Source: Buxus sempervirens
Taxonomy: Eukaryota > Streptophyta > Magnoliopsida > Buxales > Buxaceae
DNA: 64,000 nucleotides
Direction of reading: 5' to 3'
Assembly: GCA_947561395.2 (NCBI GenBank)
Contig: OX387185.1
Span: 37,924,213 to 37,988,212 of the forward strand
Part shown: positions 45,180 to 56,485 of the stretch, piece after piece
How the letters are laid out: each line of letters opens with the position of its first letter
Numbering within the stretch: the stretch's first letter is position 1
The notes under the pieces: model-generated
The model's database searches: none
The model's input: the letters and a program-made list of their open reading frames with translations, nothing else
Told to the model about the DNA's origin: nothing
Translations under genes and position numbers: made by a program

Positions 45180-47583
45180 TGTAAGATCCTGGATTTTTAA
45201 GTAATTTTAATTAAGAATAAATAGAGATTAAAGGAGTTAATTAGATTAATTAAACGAAATTTCAAAGAAACAAGTAGTTTGGTTTGTTTCAGGTTAGTTG
45301 ATTTGGGTTTTTTTTGGTTCGGGTCGGTTCATTTTCAGTGAACCAGTTTACTTGGTTTAATTGGGTTCTATATTACTTGATGAAAGAACCCAAGGGTTTT
45401 TACTGTTCGTCGAAGGTCGATGAAAGAAAGAAAACACAAAGAGGGAAGGAGAGCAGAGGAAGAAGAAGAAGGGGAAGGCTCTAGCTTTGGATTGCGAATC
45501 ACCAAGTGAGTAACACCTTTCTACCTACTGTTTGTGAAGAAATCTTAGTTTAAACAAAAAATCCCTATTCGTTTGGTTTCATGCGATTTTTGGAGGTTTT
45601 TGCCGATTGATTTGAGTTGTAGAATGTATAGGGTATAAATGTTGTTTGGTTTTGATTCTAGAATGTTTATGAATGATTGTTGATGTGTTTGAGATGAAAT
45701 AGAGCGAGTTTTGTAGTTGGATTTTGAAAAAAACGAATTACGGAAACGATTGGTTTTCGATCACTCAGAGGGTATCTTAGGCGACCAAAATTGCACAGAA
45801 TTTAAAGGGGGCACCCAGCAGGTCCCCTAGGCGACCTAGCAGGCGCCCTCCGCAGAGAAAAATAAAAGGGCGCCTAGCTAGGTCGCCCAGGCTAAGCGCC
45901 CGTCACACCGAAAACGTATTTTTGGCTGTTCTGAGTGGATTTTCAGTGTGGGATGTGTTCTTATCAATTTTAATCTATGTATGAACCATTTAAGGGGTTA
46001 GAGGCTTATTCTACTTAGTTTATCGTAGGATTTTATATACTCGGATATGTGGTTACATTTTTACTTAGATTGGTCTTGATTTGGTATTTTAAGGAAATGA
46101 TGTTCTTTCTTTTGGATTTTAATGGAGTTGAAGGATTTGGAATTTATTTCATCTATGAATTATACAAATATGGTATAGCATTTTTATGATAAATGAAAAC
46201 TTTGAATGGCTAATGGCCTATGGTATGATGTTTCTGTGGGTAGTGGATTGCTGTTCACCTTGGTTGGGGGTAGTGAACTGTTGTTCACCCTAGTTGGGGG
46301 TAGTGAACATGCATCCACCACAGACATGGAGATTTGTAGGTAGTGGACTACTGTTCACCTTAGTTGGGGGTGGTGGACTGTTGTTCACCCTAACTGGGGA
46401 TAGTGAACTTGCATCCACCACACAAATATGGGTAGTGAACTAAGTTCACCACGTGCTTTGAGGCATTGTGGGGTAGTGAACCTAAATTCACCCCAGAAAC
46501 TCAGAATTGTAAGATTGTTTAACCGTGGTTTGTTTTTATGGTCTCGTGGGCTTGGTTGTAGAGTTGTATCCATGTCTAAGCCAGATAGTGTATTGGAGTG
46601 ACTTGTGTGGAATTAATACTCTTGTCCAGCATGCGTTTCACTAATTTGTGGGTAGTGGACGTCCGTTCACCCTAGCTCGTGAGGAGCCGGGGGTAGTGAA
46701 CTTGCATCCACCACAGAATTAAGGCCACCCTATGTGCGGGTGAGCTACAGCAACCCGTGAGGTCAACTCGATGGTTTAGTATATTCAAATATGCTATAAT
46801 CACTAACTCCAACTAACTAGTTGACTGGGTTGTACTTGCCAACTTATGCGTGTCTCATGCGTGAGTACTCTGCTTTGGAAGAGCAACCCTAGCTAGGTCT
46901 TTCCTTGTAAGCCATGAGGTGGCGAATTGGACGCTAGTGTTAAATCACCCAAGGTATTCTAATCCACGAGTCCTACATTGACACATTGTTGTTATTAGTT
47001 ATGGTTTTACTAATATCATAGTTTTGGATTGATCTGATTTTTATCTGCTCATTATTTATGACTCCTAAATAGTTCAGTTATTGTTTAAATGAGGATGATC
47101 TGCTTCATTGTATTTTAAACCGCATAAACTGTTTCTTACCATGCATTGTGCTACTTAATGGGACGTTAGTCTCACGCGTTTTGTTTTCAAAAAACTCTAC
47201 AGAGCGAGAATGTGCTGGGGTAAACAGAGAAAATGATCCGGATGTTTTTCGTCCCAAGGATTATTATTATCCTGGCTAGGATTAGAGAGTATATTTTTGT
47301 AGTTGTCTATCTTTTTGGATCATGTGAATATTGTTTATAGAGAGAGAGTGTGTGTGCAGCTTAGTGGGATTGTATCTGTAGACCTTTATTTTGGAAATGT
47401 ATATACAGGTCTAGTTTTTGTCCACACTTCCACTAACATTCTTCTTATTTTATTTTGTTTCAAATATTAGTACACTTTGATATTAACTGGTCAATCAGGT
47501 TTAAGAAGTGTTATTGGGACCTTACCTGATGTCTAGGAACCGGATATATCTTTAATGAACATGTCCGGGTCCAAGGCGTCACA
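45180..47583 (+). mobile_element. Solo LTR, TGTAAGATCC family, 2404 bp
   Basis: It starts TGTAAGATCCTGG, ends GGTCCAAGGCGTCACA, and has a perfect target duplication GTATG (45175-45179 and 47584-47588). No internal part. The start and end styles are those of Tekay/Del-like chromovirus LTRs. It contains a GC-rich patch of GGCGCC/CCTAGG words (about 45770-45905), an array of GTGAAC/GTTCAC inverted repeats (46235-46690) and an ACTTAATGGGACGTTAGTCTC phrase near its end. Confidence 0.88.
46235..46690. repeat. Tandem GGGTAGTGAAC...GTTCACC inverted-repeat array
   Basis: Perfect hairpins include GTGAAC-TGTT-GTTCAC (46273-46288), GTGAAC-TAA-GTTCAC (46435-46449) and GTGAA...TTCAC (about 46476-46491). 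Wobble versions GTGGAC...GTTCAC occur at about 46333, 46373 and 46655. Spacer phrases TAGTTGGGGG and GCATCCACCACA recur. The stem sequence is conserved here, more than in other arrays. Confidence 0.75.
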
Positions 47584-47839
47584 GTATGATATATAGGTGT
47601 CCTTGAGAACTAGCTCCAAGACTTTTGGAGACTTCTTTTAGTCAAGTATAAAACATCTACATGCGCTATAGACGTCCACAGTGACCTACTCTATCGACAA
47701 TGACCCCATGGTAGCCCCTTATCATTCAACTATATCCCAAGTTCAAGTAACTAATGGGTGTAACCTATAGGTTGGATTAAAATGCCTTAGTATTATGTAT
47801 TTGAGGGTGTTAAGCCATTGAATGCTTGTGGGACCATGG

Positions 47840-48885
47840 TGTTAGGTTTAATATTTTTGTTTGGCTTAATTTAGTGTCAAATATTATATGCTTAAGGTGT
47901 TTATTTTGTTTAGGATAGGTTATAGGAGTCATGGTTCAAACGGCGTCTAAGTCAGAGTCAAATTGAGTAAGTTATGGTGAACGTTAGATAGCCGTTTGAA
48001 GCGTCATTCGAACGTTCAGTGCAAAACTAAATTGCAGAAAAACCCGAGAGTTGCATTCGAGAAGACAAGACTTGTCGTTCAACCATTCAGTGCATACAGA
48101 CAAACCCGAGAGTTGCGTTCGAGAATACAAGACTTGCCATTCAAACGTTCAAGGTCTGCAGAGAAACCCGAGAGTTGCGTTCGCCAACGTTAGTCACAAC
48201 GTTCAACCATTCATGTTATTTAAACTCAACATGAGGCTTTTGTTTGAACGAGAAGAAGTGAAGTAGTCCTACATATTGAATGTTAGAGTCGCGTTCGATG
48301 AATGTTCAAACGTTCAATACGGAAAATCACTTATACAATTCCGAACTTTTCTGATTTGTTTCCTATTCCTTCTAGACTTCTTTCGAACCTATATAAGGAT
48401 TGTTTAGTCGTTCCATTAGGGTTACCTAAGTCGTTTTTGGAACCCTAAATAGTTATGTGTGAGGAAGAGAAACCTCCTTCCTTTGAGCCATTAAACCCTC
48501 TATTCTTCCTTGTTCAAAGCCTTGAAGTTCCGGGTTAAGGAGACTGATAGTGGGAGTTCCTACGGATACCAGGTGAGTTTGTTTGGGTGATCGTGTGAGA
48601 AGATCTTCAGAGTTCTGAGGTGTTGCTGTGGAGCAAATCTGAGGACTTCTTCAGTTACTTTCAAGTTTGTGAGTTGCAAAGTCTAGCATAGGGATGTTGA
48701 GTCGTCTGAACTATAGGTTGTAAGTCTTATTTTCATATTAGATCTTTTAAGTGGCTCCTGGATAGCCCGGAGGGTTTTTATCTAGTGAGAGTTCTCATAG
48801 AGTTTTCCCTTCATCACCAAATTGCTTGTCTTGTTTATTCCTTTACATGCTTTTTTTGTTTTGCAATTTGGATAGCTTGATAGTG
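47840..48885 (+). mobile_element. Truncated LTR, TGTTAGG family
   Basis: TGTTAGGTTTAATATTTTTG at 47840 matches the reverse complement of the end at 17856. The interior follows the same order through CTCATAGAGTTTTCCCTTC and TTTACATGCTTT, then is lost at about 48885 where chromovirus pol sequence begins. Its U3 has the diverged GTTCGAACG-type repeats (about 47990-48320). Confidence 0.7.
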
Positions 48886-48892
48886 AGGTGGA

Positions 48893-49600
48893 AACAGTCT
48901 ATAGAGATTGTATGATTAGACTAGGCAAGATGGAGTTGCCTGGAGACTTAATTAACCTGAATTTTGGAGGATATGGTGTGATTTTGGGCATGGACTGGTT
49001 GTCATAACATCATTTGATTATTGACTGTCATAACAAGTCAATCACAGTCAGCAAACTAGATAGTCTGATCCATTGTTTCATGAGCCAAGGGTTGAACACC
49101 TGTATTAGTTTGGTCACTTCGATTGAAGTGGAACCAGCCAAGGGAAAGGAGTTGAGTATTGAGGAGGTGCCAGTAGTCCGTGAGTTTACGGATGTATTTT
49201 TAGATGATTTGCCTGGGTTGCCACCCCAGAGGGAGTTGGAATTCAAGATCCAACTTATGCCTGGTACACATCCAGTTTCCAAACAACCATACAAGATGTC
49301 TAGACCAAAGTATGATGAGTTGAAGGTCCAGATTGATGATCTATTGGCTAAGGGGTCTATCAAGTGCAGTGCATCACCTTGGGGTGCATCGGTGTTATTT
49401 GTAAGGAAGAAGGATGGCAGTATGAGATTGTGTGTTGAATCAAGTCATTGTCAAGAACAAGTATCCGTTGCCAAGGATAGATGATCTTTTTTATCAGTTG
49501 AAGGGAGCCTCCTGGTTTTCTAAGATAGACCTGAGATCAGGTTATCACCAGTTGAGAGTAGCTCCAGATGATGTAGAGAAAACGGCGTTTCGTATGGCGT
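48893..49600 (+). pseudogene. pol: Gypsy chromovirus pol fragment: end of protease and start of RT
   Basis: It begins within the protease C-terminus (VILGMDWLS), then a TAA at 49005-49007, the protease-RT linker (REFTDVFLDDLPGLPP) and RT start (KDGSMRLCV). A short deletion near 49434 shifts frame, after which RT continues ([13 protein letters not shown], a palm-domain motif) to about 49600, where it is replaced by foreign sequence. The catalytic YxDD region is not present. The similarity is to Tekay/Del-like elements. The remainder of pol lies at 54781-56455. Confidence 0.85.
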
Positions 49601-50987
49601 TTCGAAATTTAATTCGTGAAGTGATAAATAACTAGAATATTTCTTCTTTATTTCCTCTTCACTTTTCCCAGAAATTTCGTTTCTTCCATTGTGTGATTCA
49701 GCTACCTAATCCTCTACCAATGCATCACTTTTGTTTTGCAGCACTTGCTCATGAGCAACATCTCTATGACTTAGCAGCAATATATTTTATAACTAATAGG
49801 ATTCCTTGAGCCGAATAATAAATAAAAGAAAATTTATTTATAATCTCGCAATAACTCCATCCATAGTTCTGCACCTTATTAGGATTCTACTGAGAGTAAA
49901 ATGTAACACCAACTTTTGTAATCTGAAAATAATCTTAGTTTTAATTATTGGAAATTATTCTCACTTCTTTCACCTTATAAATTTCATAACCTTCATTCGC
50001 AATCCGGAAGGAACTTCTTCATAACTTCCCTTTATGATCTCCTTTGAGACCTTCAAACTTAATTCTGTAGAGTAATGTCTCCAAAACTTTAATGTAGACA
50101 GCATGGTTAGCAACGCTCAATCCTGATGGAGTAATTCTTCTCATGAAATCCCACCCTACCTTCTAAATTCAACACGCTTTCACTACACATCTACTAATTC
50201 CCAATTACTAATGCATTTTCAATAATACTCATGAACTTAATTACTTATAGCTTCTTATTTTCAATATCCATACCCACTAATAGAACACAAAAATAGCTCA
50301 GAAGAAGATATCATGACTTACCACCACAATCCTTTCCATATATGTGCACCTATATGAAGGATAGGGAAGAATTCATGTAAATCTCCTTCTGGCTTAAATT
50401 AAGTAATATAGCACTCAGCAATTTCTTTTATATGTATATAATATTACATTACATACCCCATTTGTATAAAGCTTAATACCCCAGTATATGTTTAGCATTG
50501 GCCAATGCCTCACACTACTAAAGTGTGGCTATATAGATCTAACTCATCATCCAATTAAGCATACCATAGCTTGCATGCTAAATCAATCATCTCAAATTTC
50601 CTGTTTCAGATATATGTATTCAACAATTAAAATTTTTTCATAACCCTCAAGTATTCATTTAACTGTTTATCTCAAAACCAACTACTTCTCAAAATCCTCA
50701 ATTTCCTTCTGAATAGAACTTCAATAACTTTACTCTAATCATGCAAAATTACTAATAAGAATATTAATGCATTATATCACAAATAGCGAACCATATCATA
50801 TCAAGTAGCTATATCATAAAGGATCAAATAACATACCTTAAACAATAACGGGTACTGCCAGATCTATAGAAAGAACACTCTTAACCTATATTTCCTATTT
50901 AAGGAGTTCTATCTAACGTGCACACAACCCCAAGGCCATCCTAGGATTTCCTATCCCTATATCATGTTTCCTTTCATAACTCTGATA
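49601..50987 (-). mobile_element. Leader/internal remnant of the element with LTR 51003-54780
   Basis: It lies inward of the primer-binding-like site next to that LTR and carries no recognised coding on either strand. The left border is where the chromovirus RT stops matching, so the insertion was followed by a deletion that removed both this element's pol and part of the host element's RT. Confidence 0.5.
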
Positions 50988-51000
50988 TTCTCTAATACCA
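50988..51000 (-). other. Degenerate Met primer-binding site
   Basis: The minus strand reads TGGTATTAGAGAA two bases after the LTR end at 51003; compare TGGTATCAGAGC. It identifies 51003-54780 as a 5' LTR in minus orientation. Confidence 0.5.
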
Positions 51001-51579
51001 ACTATAACGCCCCGGATCCGAGTTACGCAGAGAAACCATAAATCATCTCCGGAGGTTAATATATAATACAGGATCGCTACATCAGAGTGAAGGAAAGACA
51101 TGAATACAACAATAACTAGATAATCAGAGTACGCTAAAAATCCCAAATTGAAATAAACTCACATGATTAAGCAACTACCCGCAGAAATCGTCCTCTCCAA
51201 GAGCCGCTGAAAAACAAAACAAAACAATGCGGAATGAGATACGAATATCCCAGTGAGCAGCACATGCATGCACAAAACTATTTAATTCAGTTCTAAAACA
51301 TGCCACGGTGCAAAACATATACGACAACGATAACACGTATAATCCGAACAATCCAATAGAATTCCAATAATCCATGTGATATAAATGCGTAAATCCATAA
51401 TGTAAACCAAGCAATAACGTCCGTTTCAAATCACGAAGACAGCAATAAAATAATGAATAACTGACAACCACATAGCGAAGAAATCATAATTCCACAACTC
51501 AAGATATACTTCCAGTCATACCAAGTGTCACATAAACAAAGTCACCTCATAACTATGTTCACGTCTCCAAATGTATATC

Positions 51580-52015
51580 CTGCCTACTCAGGGTTTCAGA
51601 TATTGAAATGACAGCTTACTCAGGGTATCGACATCCAATGCCGGCCTACTCCGAGTTTCGGCATTGACAACACCAAGCCACTCAGGGTCACGATGTTGCT
51701 CTACACCGGCGGGAGAAGTAACAAATACCAAATAACTGGAAAACCACATTCAGTGAACTACAAATACCAATAAACCAGTGGATAGAATATCTCGTGCCAA
51801 ATAAATCAAAACCCAACATTGGTCAATGTCATGTAGTTGCTTAGATTGGTTAATCAACATGCCAGAGTGACATCCACACCTCCATGTACACAGTTTTTGC
51901 CTACTCAGGGTATCAGAAACTCTAAAATGACAGCCTACTTAGGGTATCGTCATCCAATGCCTGCCTACTCCGGGTATCGGCATTAACAAACAGGCCTACT
52001 CAAGGTATCTGGCTG
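51580..52015. repeat. Conserved-loop, variable-stem hairpin array
   Basis: The unit GCCTACTC(A/C)GGGTATC (with variants) recurs about eight times. Arms on either side are complementary but differ from unit to unit: AATGCCG...CGGCATT (51637-51665), ATGAC...GTCAT (51927-51953) and AATGCC...GGCATT (51956-51984). A near-match ATGAC...GACAT occurs at about 51608-51633. The block occurs twice, at about 51580-51700 and 51890-52015, with a less related stretch between. Confidence 0.78.
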
Positions 52016-53242
52016 CTCTACAGCGGTCGTGGCAACACTCCATGGCCATGCCATTACACCAATAAAGCATATACATCACACTACTAAGCTTAGACTCTGG
52101 ATCCAAGACAAGCTAAACCAGTAACAATCTCAAATTCAGCAATTTTAACTTAACCGAGAAGATAGCATGCAAATCCAACGTAAAACATAACGACAATCTA
52201 TCACAATTGCTGATTATCATGGGTCACTTAGGACCAGAATAATATCTTATAGAACCCAAAAGTACTTTCAAAACCAAGGATCAATATACAAACAAATCTT
52301 CGTAAGCAAATAACTCAAGAGAAACCTCTTTAGAAAAACTGACCAGCATGTAAAAGTTCATTAAATTCCAGTCCAAAGGTAACACCAGATCTGAAAACTC
52401 AGCAATTACACCATGGTTTTTAAAATACCTCAAATCATTAAAAGTTCTGCTCAATGAATGATATCAGTGTATGTAAAGGTTTTCTAATTTTTGTTACTTT
52501 ATGATCATGTCTAATAATTCTATTCTCACATCCTTATTGTAGCTATAGCAATTCTTGTAATTAAACCATGTTCAGGTCCTAATTAAGCTTTGGTTAAGTT
52601 CTATGAAATGGTAACCCAGCGATGGAACCCATATTTTAAGTTGTTAAGTAAGCAGCAACAACTTACTTTACCAAGCTCTCTAAATTTTACTACATTTAGT
52701 CTTACTTCACTTCAATAACTAACAGCCACCTAAGCAACCTTATAACACTTAATTAATCTCTTTACAATAGCAAGAAAAGATTAATAATCTGAAACATCAC
52801 TTCTCCCACCATAGCTGCATTTGGTTAAACTATAATAATTCATAACTAAGTGATAAAACCAGAATTTAATTTTTATAAGTAATCTGTAGCACTTAGATAG
52901 AGACATGAAACTGTAGGAATTTTATGATCAAAATATTTTAGACCATGACTATTCTTTAGTTAAGTTCTATAATTTAGTAACTAGTTGATGAAAACTAGAA
53001 TTTATGCTGTTAACTAATCAGCCAACCATAACTAAAATAAGACTGGTGCCTAAATGTAACCTTGCAATTTTAGCACCAATAATCCATTTCCTTAGATTTA
53101 TACCATTCTACATCTTAGGCACTTACTAATCTTCTTATAATATTAGTAGCACTTGGCTAGGTCATTTAGACTAGGATTTATTAATTAAGAACTTGAATTA
53201 TACTTTATAACAAATCAGCCGCACTTAATCCTTAGAACATAG

Positions 53243-53785
53243 CTGGGCGCCAACCTCACCAGGTCAGCCATGGTTGGCACCCATGAACACTCTACAAAAA
53301 CTTCCATCTTGATTCCTTACAATTCTTCCATAAATTACTAGGATGAAATCTATAATCCAATAATCACATTAAGTTCAAGCTAACACCCAATTGAAACTCC
53401 TAAACAAGCTTTTAAGCAATTAAACTAAAATAAACAACTTATAATATAACAGCTGCACTTACTATTTCAATTTTTTGAATGGGCGCTGACCTCCTACAGG
53501 CCAGCCCCACTCAACCGACCCAAACTTACACCTTCCACTGACCTCTTGCAGGTCAACCCCACTAAGCACCCAACACCAGCAATAATTAAATTTAATTCCT
53601 CTAAAATTTGATTGTATGAGATCCTTAACTCCTCATCACATCAACTTAATACTAACATCTAGTTAAAAGTTTCTAGAACAATTTAGATTAATTCAGCAAA
53701 GGAATTAACCTCTATTGAAGTAGCCGCACCTGGCTGATTTTGAGTACCTGGCGCTGACCTCTATAGGTTGGCAAGGGTTGGCGCC
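53243..53785. repeat. GC-rich hairpin words in the AT-rich LTR
   Basis: GGGCGCCAACCTCACCAGGT, TGACCT-CTTGC-AGGTCA (53539-53555, perfect 6-bp stem), GCTGACCTCCTACAGGCCAGC and TGGCGCTGACC...GGTTGGCGCCA occur at intervals of 200-250 bp. Related words are found in the LTR at 5227 (about 7070-7165). Confidence 0.6.
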
Positions 53786-54780
53786 AGGTGCTCACTCATA
53801 CGAATCATGGTTAAGGCTGTTGCCCTGGTAGAATTTAGACATGATTGAACCATTTTCTTCTCCTAAAATCAATCTGTAACCATTTCTTTCTCTCCTAACA
53901 GCATTATTAACCTCCATCAGAATTAATTGAAATAGAGAACCCTTACAATCATAATTTCTTTCAAAGATGAACACCAACGATGAACTCATATGCAATAGTT
54001 TAAATCAAGTTCAAACTGAATTTCATATGCAAATCCAGAAGAGATTGAGTGCTACTCACCTAGCTAAAAACAAACCCAAGCACCACAGCCAAAGACTCCA
54101 CTCCAGATCTGCAATGCTTCAGTCGATCCTCCATTCTCTTTCTAAAATCTTCCATAGAATATCCTTACAACAGATCTACGCTTGCATAACCTCCCCCTTC
54201 AATTTCGGATTGGAAATTCATACTAAATTCTTAGATCTAATAAGCTCACCTGAGTGGTTTGATCTGCCGCCAGTTTGCATGAGCCCATCACAGCAGCTCA
54301 GCCACTCCACTCTATCAATTTCCAGGTTCTCATCACTCAGATCTGAACAATTAAAGTTTCTCTCCTCACCTAGCTCCTTTCTTCTTCATTGAATTCTCTG
54401 ATCTCTCACCCTTTGCTCAACCTCCAAGTTAACCAATGGACGAACCCACTACCAATAAAAAATGGCCTTCTTTTATAACTGCCGGCAATTTTATATTTAA
54501 AACATGATACTATACTTGCCACTCTAGCAAGCACCTGCACAAGCATCACTAAATTCTTCCGATCCCCTGGTTGCCACACCACCGAACCATCATAAACCTA
54601 GCATATGAAACTCAAATAACCATTTGCCCTTTTTTTTTTTTAGTAATTCATCATATTTAAAATTTTAAATTTAACTCTAATTAATTTCCTTTTTCTTCCT
54701 TTATAGAATATTTCCACTAATTAGTTTAATTAATAACCTAAAATCTAATTTTTAATGTTATTAAAATTCGGGATTTTCCA

Positions 54781-56455
54781 AGACCTATTGAAGGACTACA
54801 GATTTGATATTCAGTACCACCCGGGGAAAGCTAACATGGTAGTGGATGCACTGAATTGCAATAAAGTTTCAGATGAATCCATTGCCACCCTAGCGTCATT
54901 TATGGCTAGCCAGTGCAGTCTTGTAGCTATAGTTAGAGATTGGCCTGGAGAGTTTCAACTCTTTAGTCAGGGGGTGAGTATGGCTCGTATGCAGAAAGAG
55001 CCGGATCTAGTACGCAGAATTAGAGAGAGGCAGTTGTCAAATCCTGAACTACAGAAAACCAGAGAGTTAATGAGCAGAGGTTCAAAGAAGGCCAAGGACT
55101 TTAGTGTCAATGATAATATCTTAAGATTCAGAGGTAGAATCTGTGTACCCAATGATGATGATGTCAAGAGGGTAATCCTGGAGGAAGGGCACAGATCACG
55201 ATATGTAGTACACCCCAGAAGCACCAAAATGTACAGAAGTCTTAAAAAAATTTATTGGTGGTCTGGAATGAAAAGAGAAATTGCTGAGTTTGTATCGAAG
55301 TGTTTAGTGTGTCAGCAAGTGAAGGTTGAGAACAAGAGGCCACCTGGGTTATTGCGACCACTTCCTATCCCTGAATGGAAGTAGGAGCATATAACCATGG
55401 ATTTCGTTTTAGGTTTGCCTAGGACAGTGAAGCAGCAAGATTCCATTTGGGATATAGTGGACAGATTGACTAAGTCTGTTCACATCCTACTTGTTTGGAA
55501 GGATCAACCCCTACGATCTCTTGTCGAACTGTATATACATGAGATTGTCAAGCTACATGGTATTCCAGTATCTATTGTGTCGGACCGAGATCCACGGTTC
55601 ACTTATAAGTTTTGGGATAGTTTGCATGAAACTTTGGGAACTCAGTTGAAGTTCAATACAAGCTTCCATCCACAAACAGATGAGCAATCCGAGCGTACAA
55701 TTCAGACCTTAGAAGACATGTTGAGATGTTGTGTTTTGGACTTTGGAGGTTATTGGAGTAAATATTTGGACTTGGTAAAGTTTGCCTACAACAATAGTTA
55801 CCAAGCAAGCATCAAGATGGCTCCATTTGAGGCTTTATACGGGAGAACTTGTAGATCCCCGTTGTGTTTGGAAGAAGTAGGAGAAAGGCAATATTTGGGA
55901 CCGCAGATCATTCAAGATAGTGTAGATAAGGTGAATTTAATCAGAAAGCGGCTGAAAATAGCCCAAAGTAGACAAAAGAGCTACACCGATGTAAGAAGGC
56001 GAGAATTGAAGTTTGAGGTAGGGGATATGGTGTTTTTGAAGGTATCTCCCTATCGTGGCATATTGAGGTTCAGTAAGCAAGGGAAGTTGTTCCCCAGATT
56101 CATTGGTCCATTTCGTATTATTGGGACAGTTGGGCATGTTGCTTATCGATTGGAGTTACCACCTCAGCTAACCTGTGTACATGACGTATTCTATGTATCC
56201 AAGCTTCGTCATTAAGTACCGGATCCTAGCCATGTCATTGATCTTGAACCACTAGAGGTTCGTGAGGATGTGACGTTTGAAGAGCGTCCTATCCAAATCC
56301 TTGATAGAAGAGAGCAAGTTCTCTACACCAAGACTGTTCCATTGGTGAAAGTCTTGTGGCAGCATCATAATGTAGAAGAAGCTACATGGGAGAACAAAGC
56401 CGAAATGAGAAAGAAGTATCCTATACTCTTCAGTAGATCACAAGGTAAATTTTGA
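54781..56455 (+). pseudogene. pol: Gypsy chromovirus RNase H end, integrase and chromodomain
   Basis: This is the other half of the pol at 48893. It begins in the C-terminus of RNase H (IQYHPGKANMVVDALN), then the integrase zinc domain (H...YWWSGMKREIAEFVSKC..C), the catalytic core (VDRLTKSVHI, IVSDRDPRF, HPQTDEQSERTIQ), the GPFRIIGTVG...YRLELPP region and a C-terminal chromodomain (VLWQHHNVEEATWE). One frame throughout, with nonsense codons at 55382-55384 and 56213-56215. The chromodomain assigns it to the chromoviruses, probably Tekay/Del. Dead element. Confidence 0.9.
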
Positions 56456-56485
56456 GGATGAAATTATCTTTTTAGGAGGCTAAAT

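Larger units (their letters stand above)
51003..54780 (-). mobile_element. 5' LTR of a Gypsy-like element, about 3.78 kb
   Basis: The left end TATAACGCCCCGGATCCG is the complement of an LTR end in ...GGGGCGTTATA. The right end AAAATTCGGGATTTTCCA is the complement of a start TGGAAAATCCCGAATTTT. It is related to the LTR at 5227-12176. Flanks do not match because one side is the element's own interior. It lies in the middle of a chromovirus pol. It contains a covarying hairpin array (51601-52015) and GC-rich hairpin words at 53243-53785. No coding. Confidence 0.7.
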
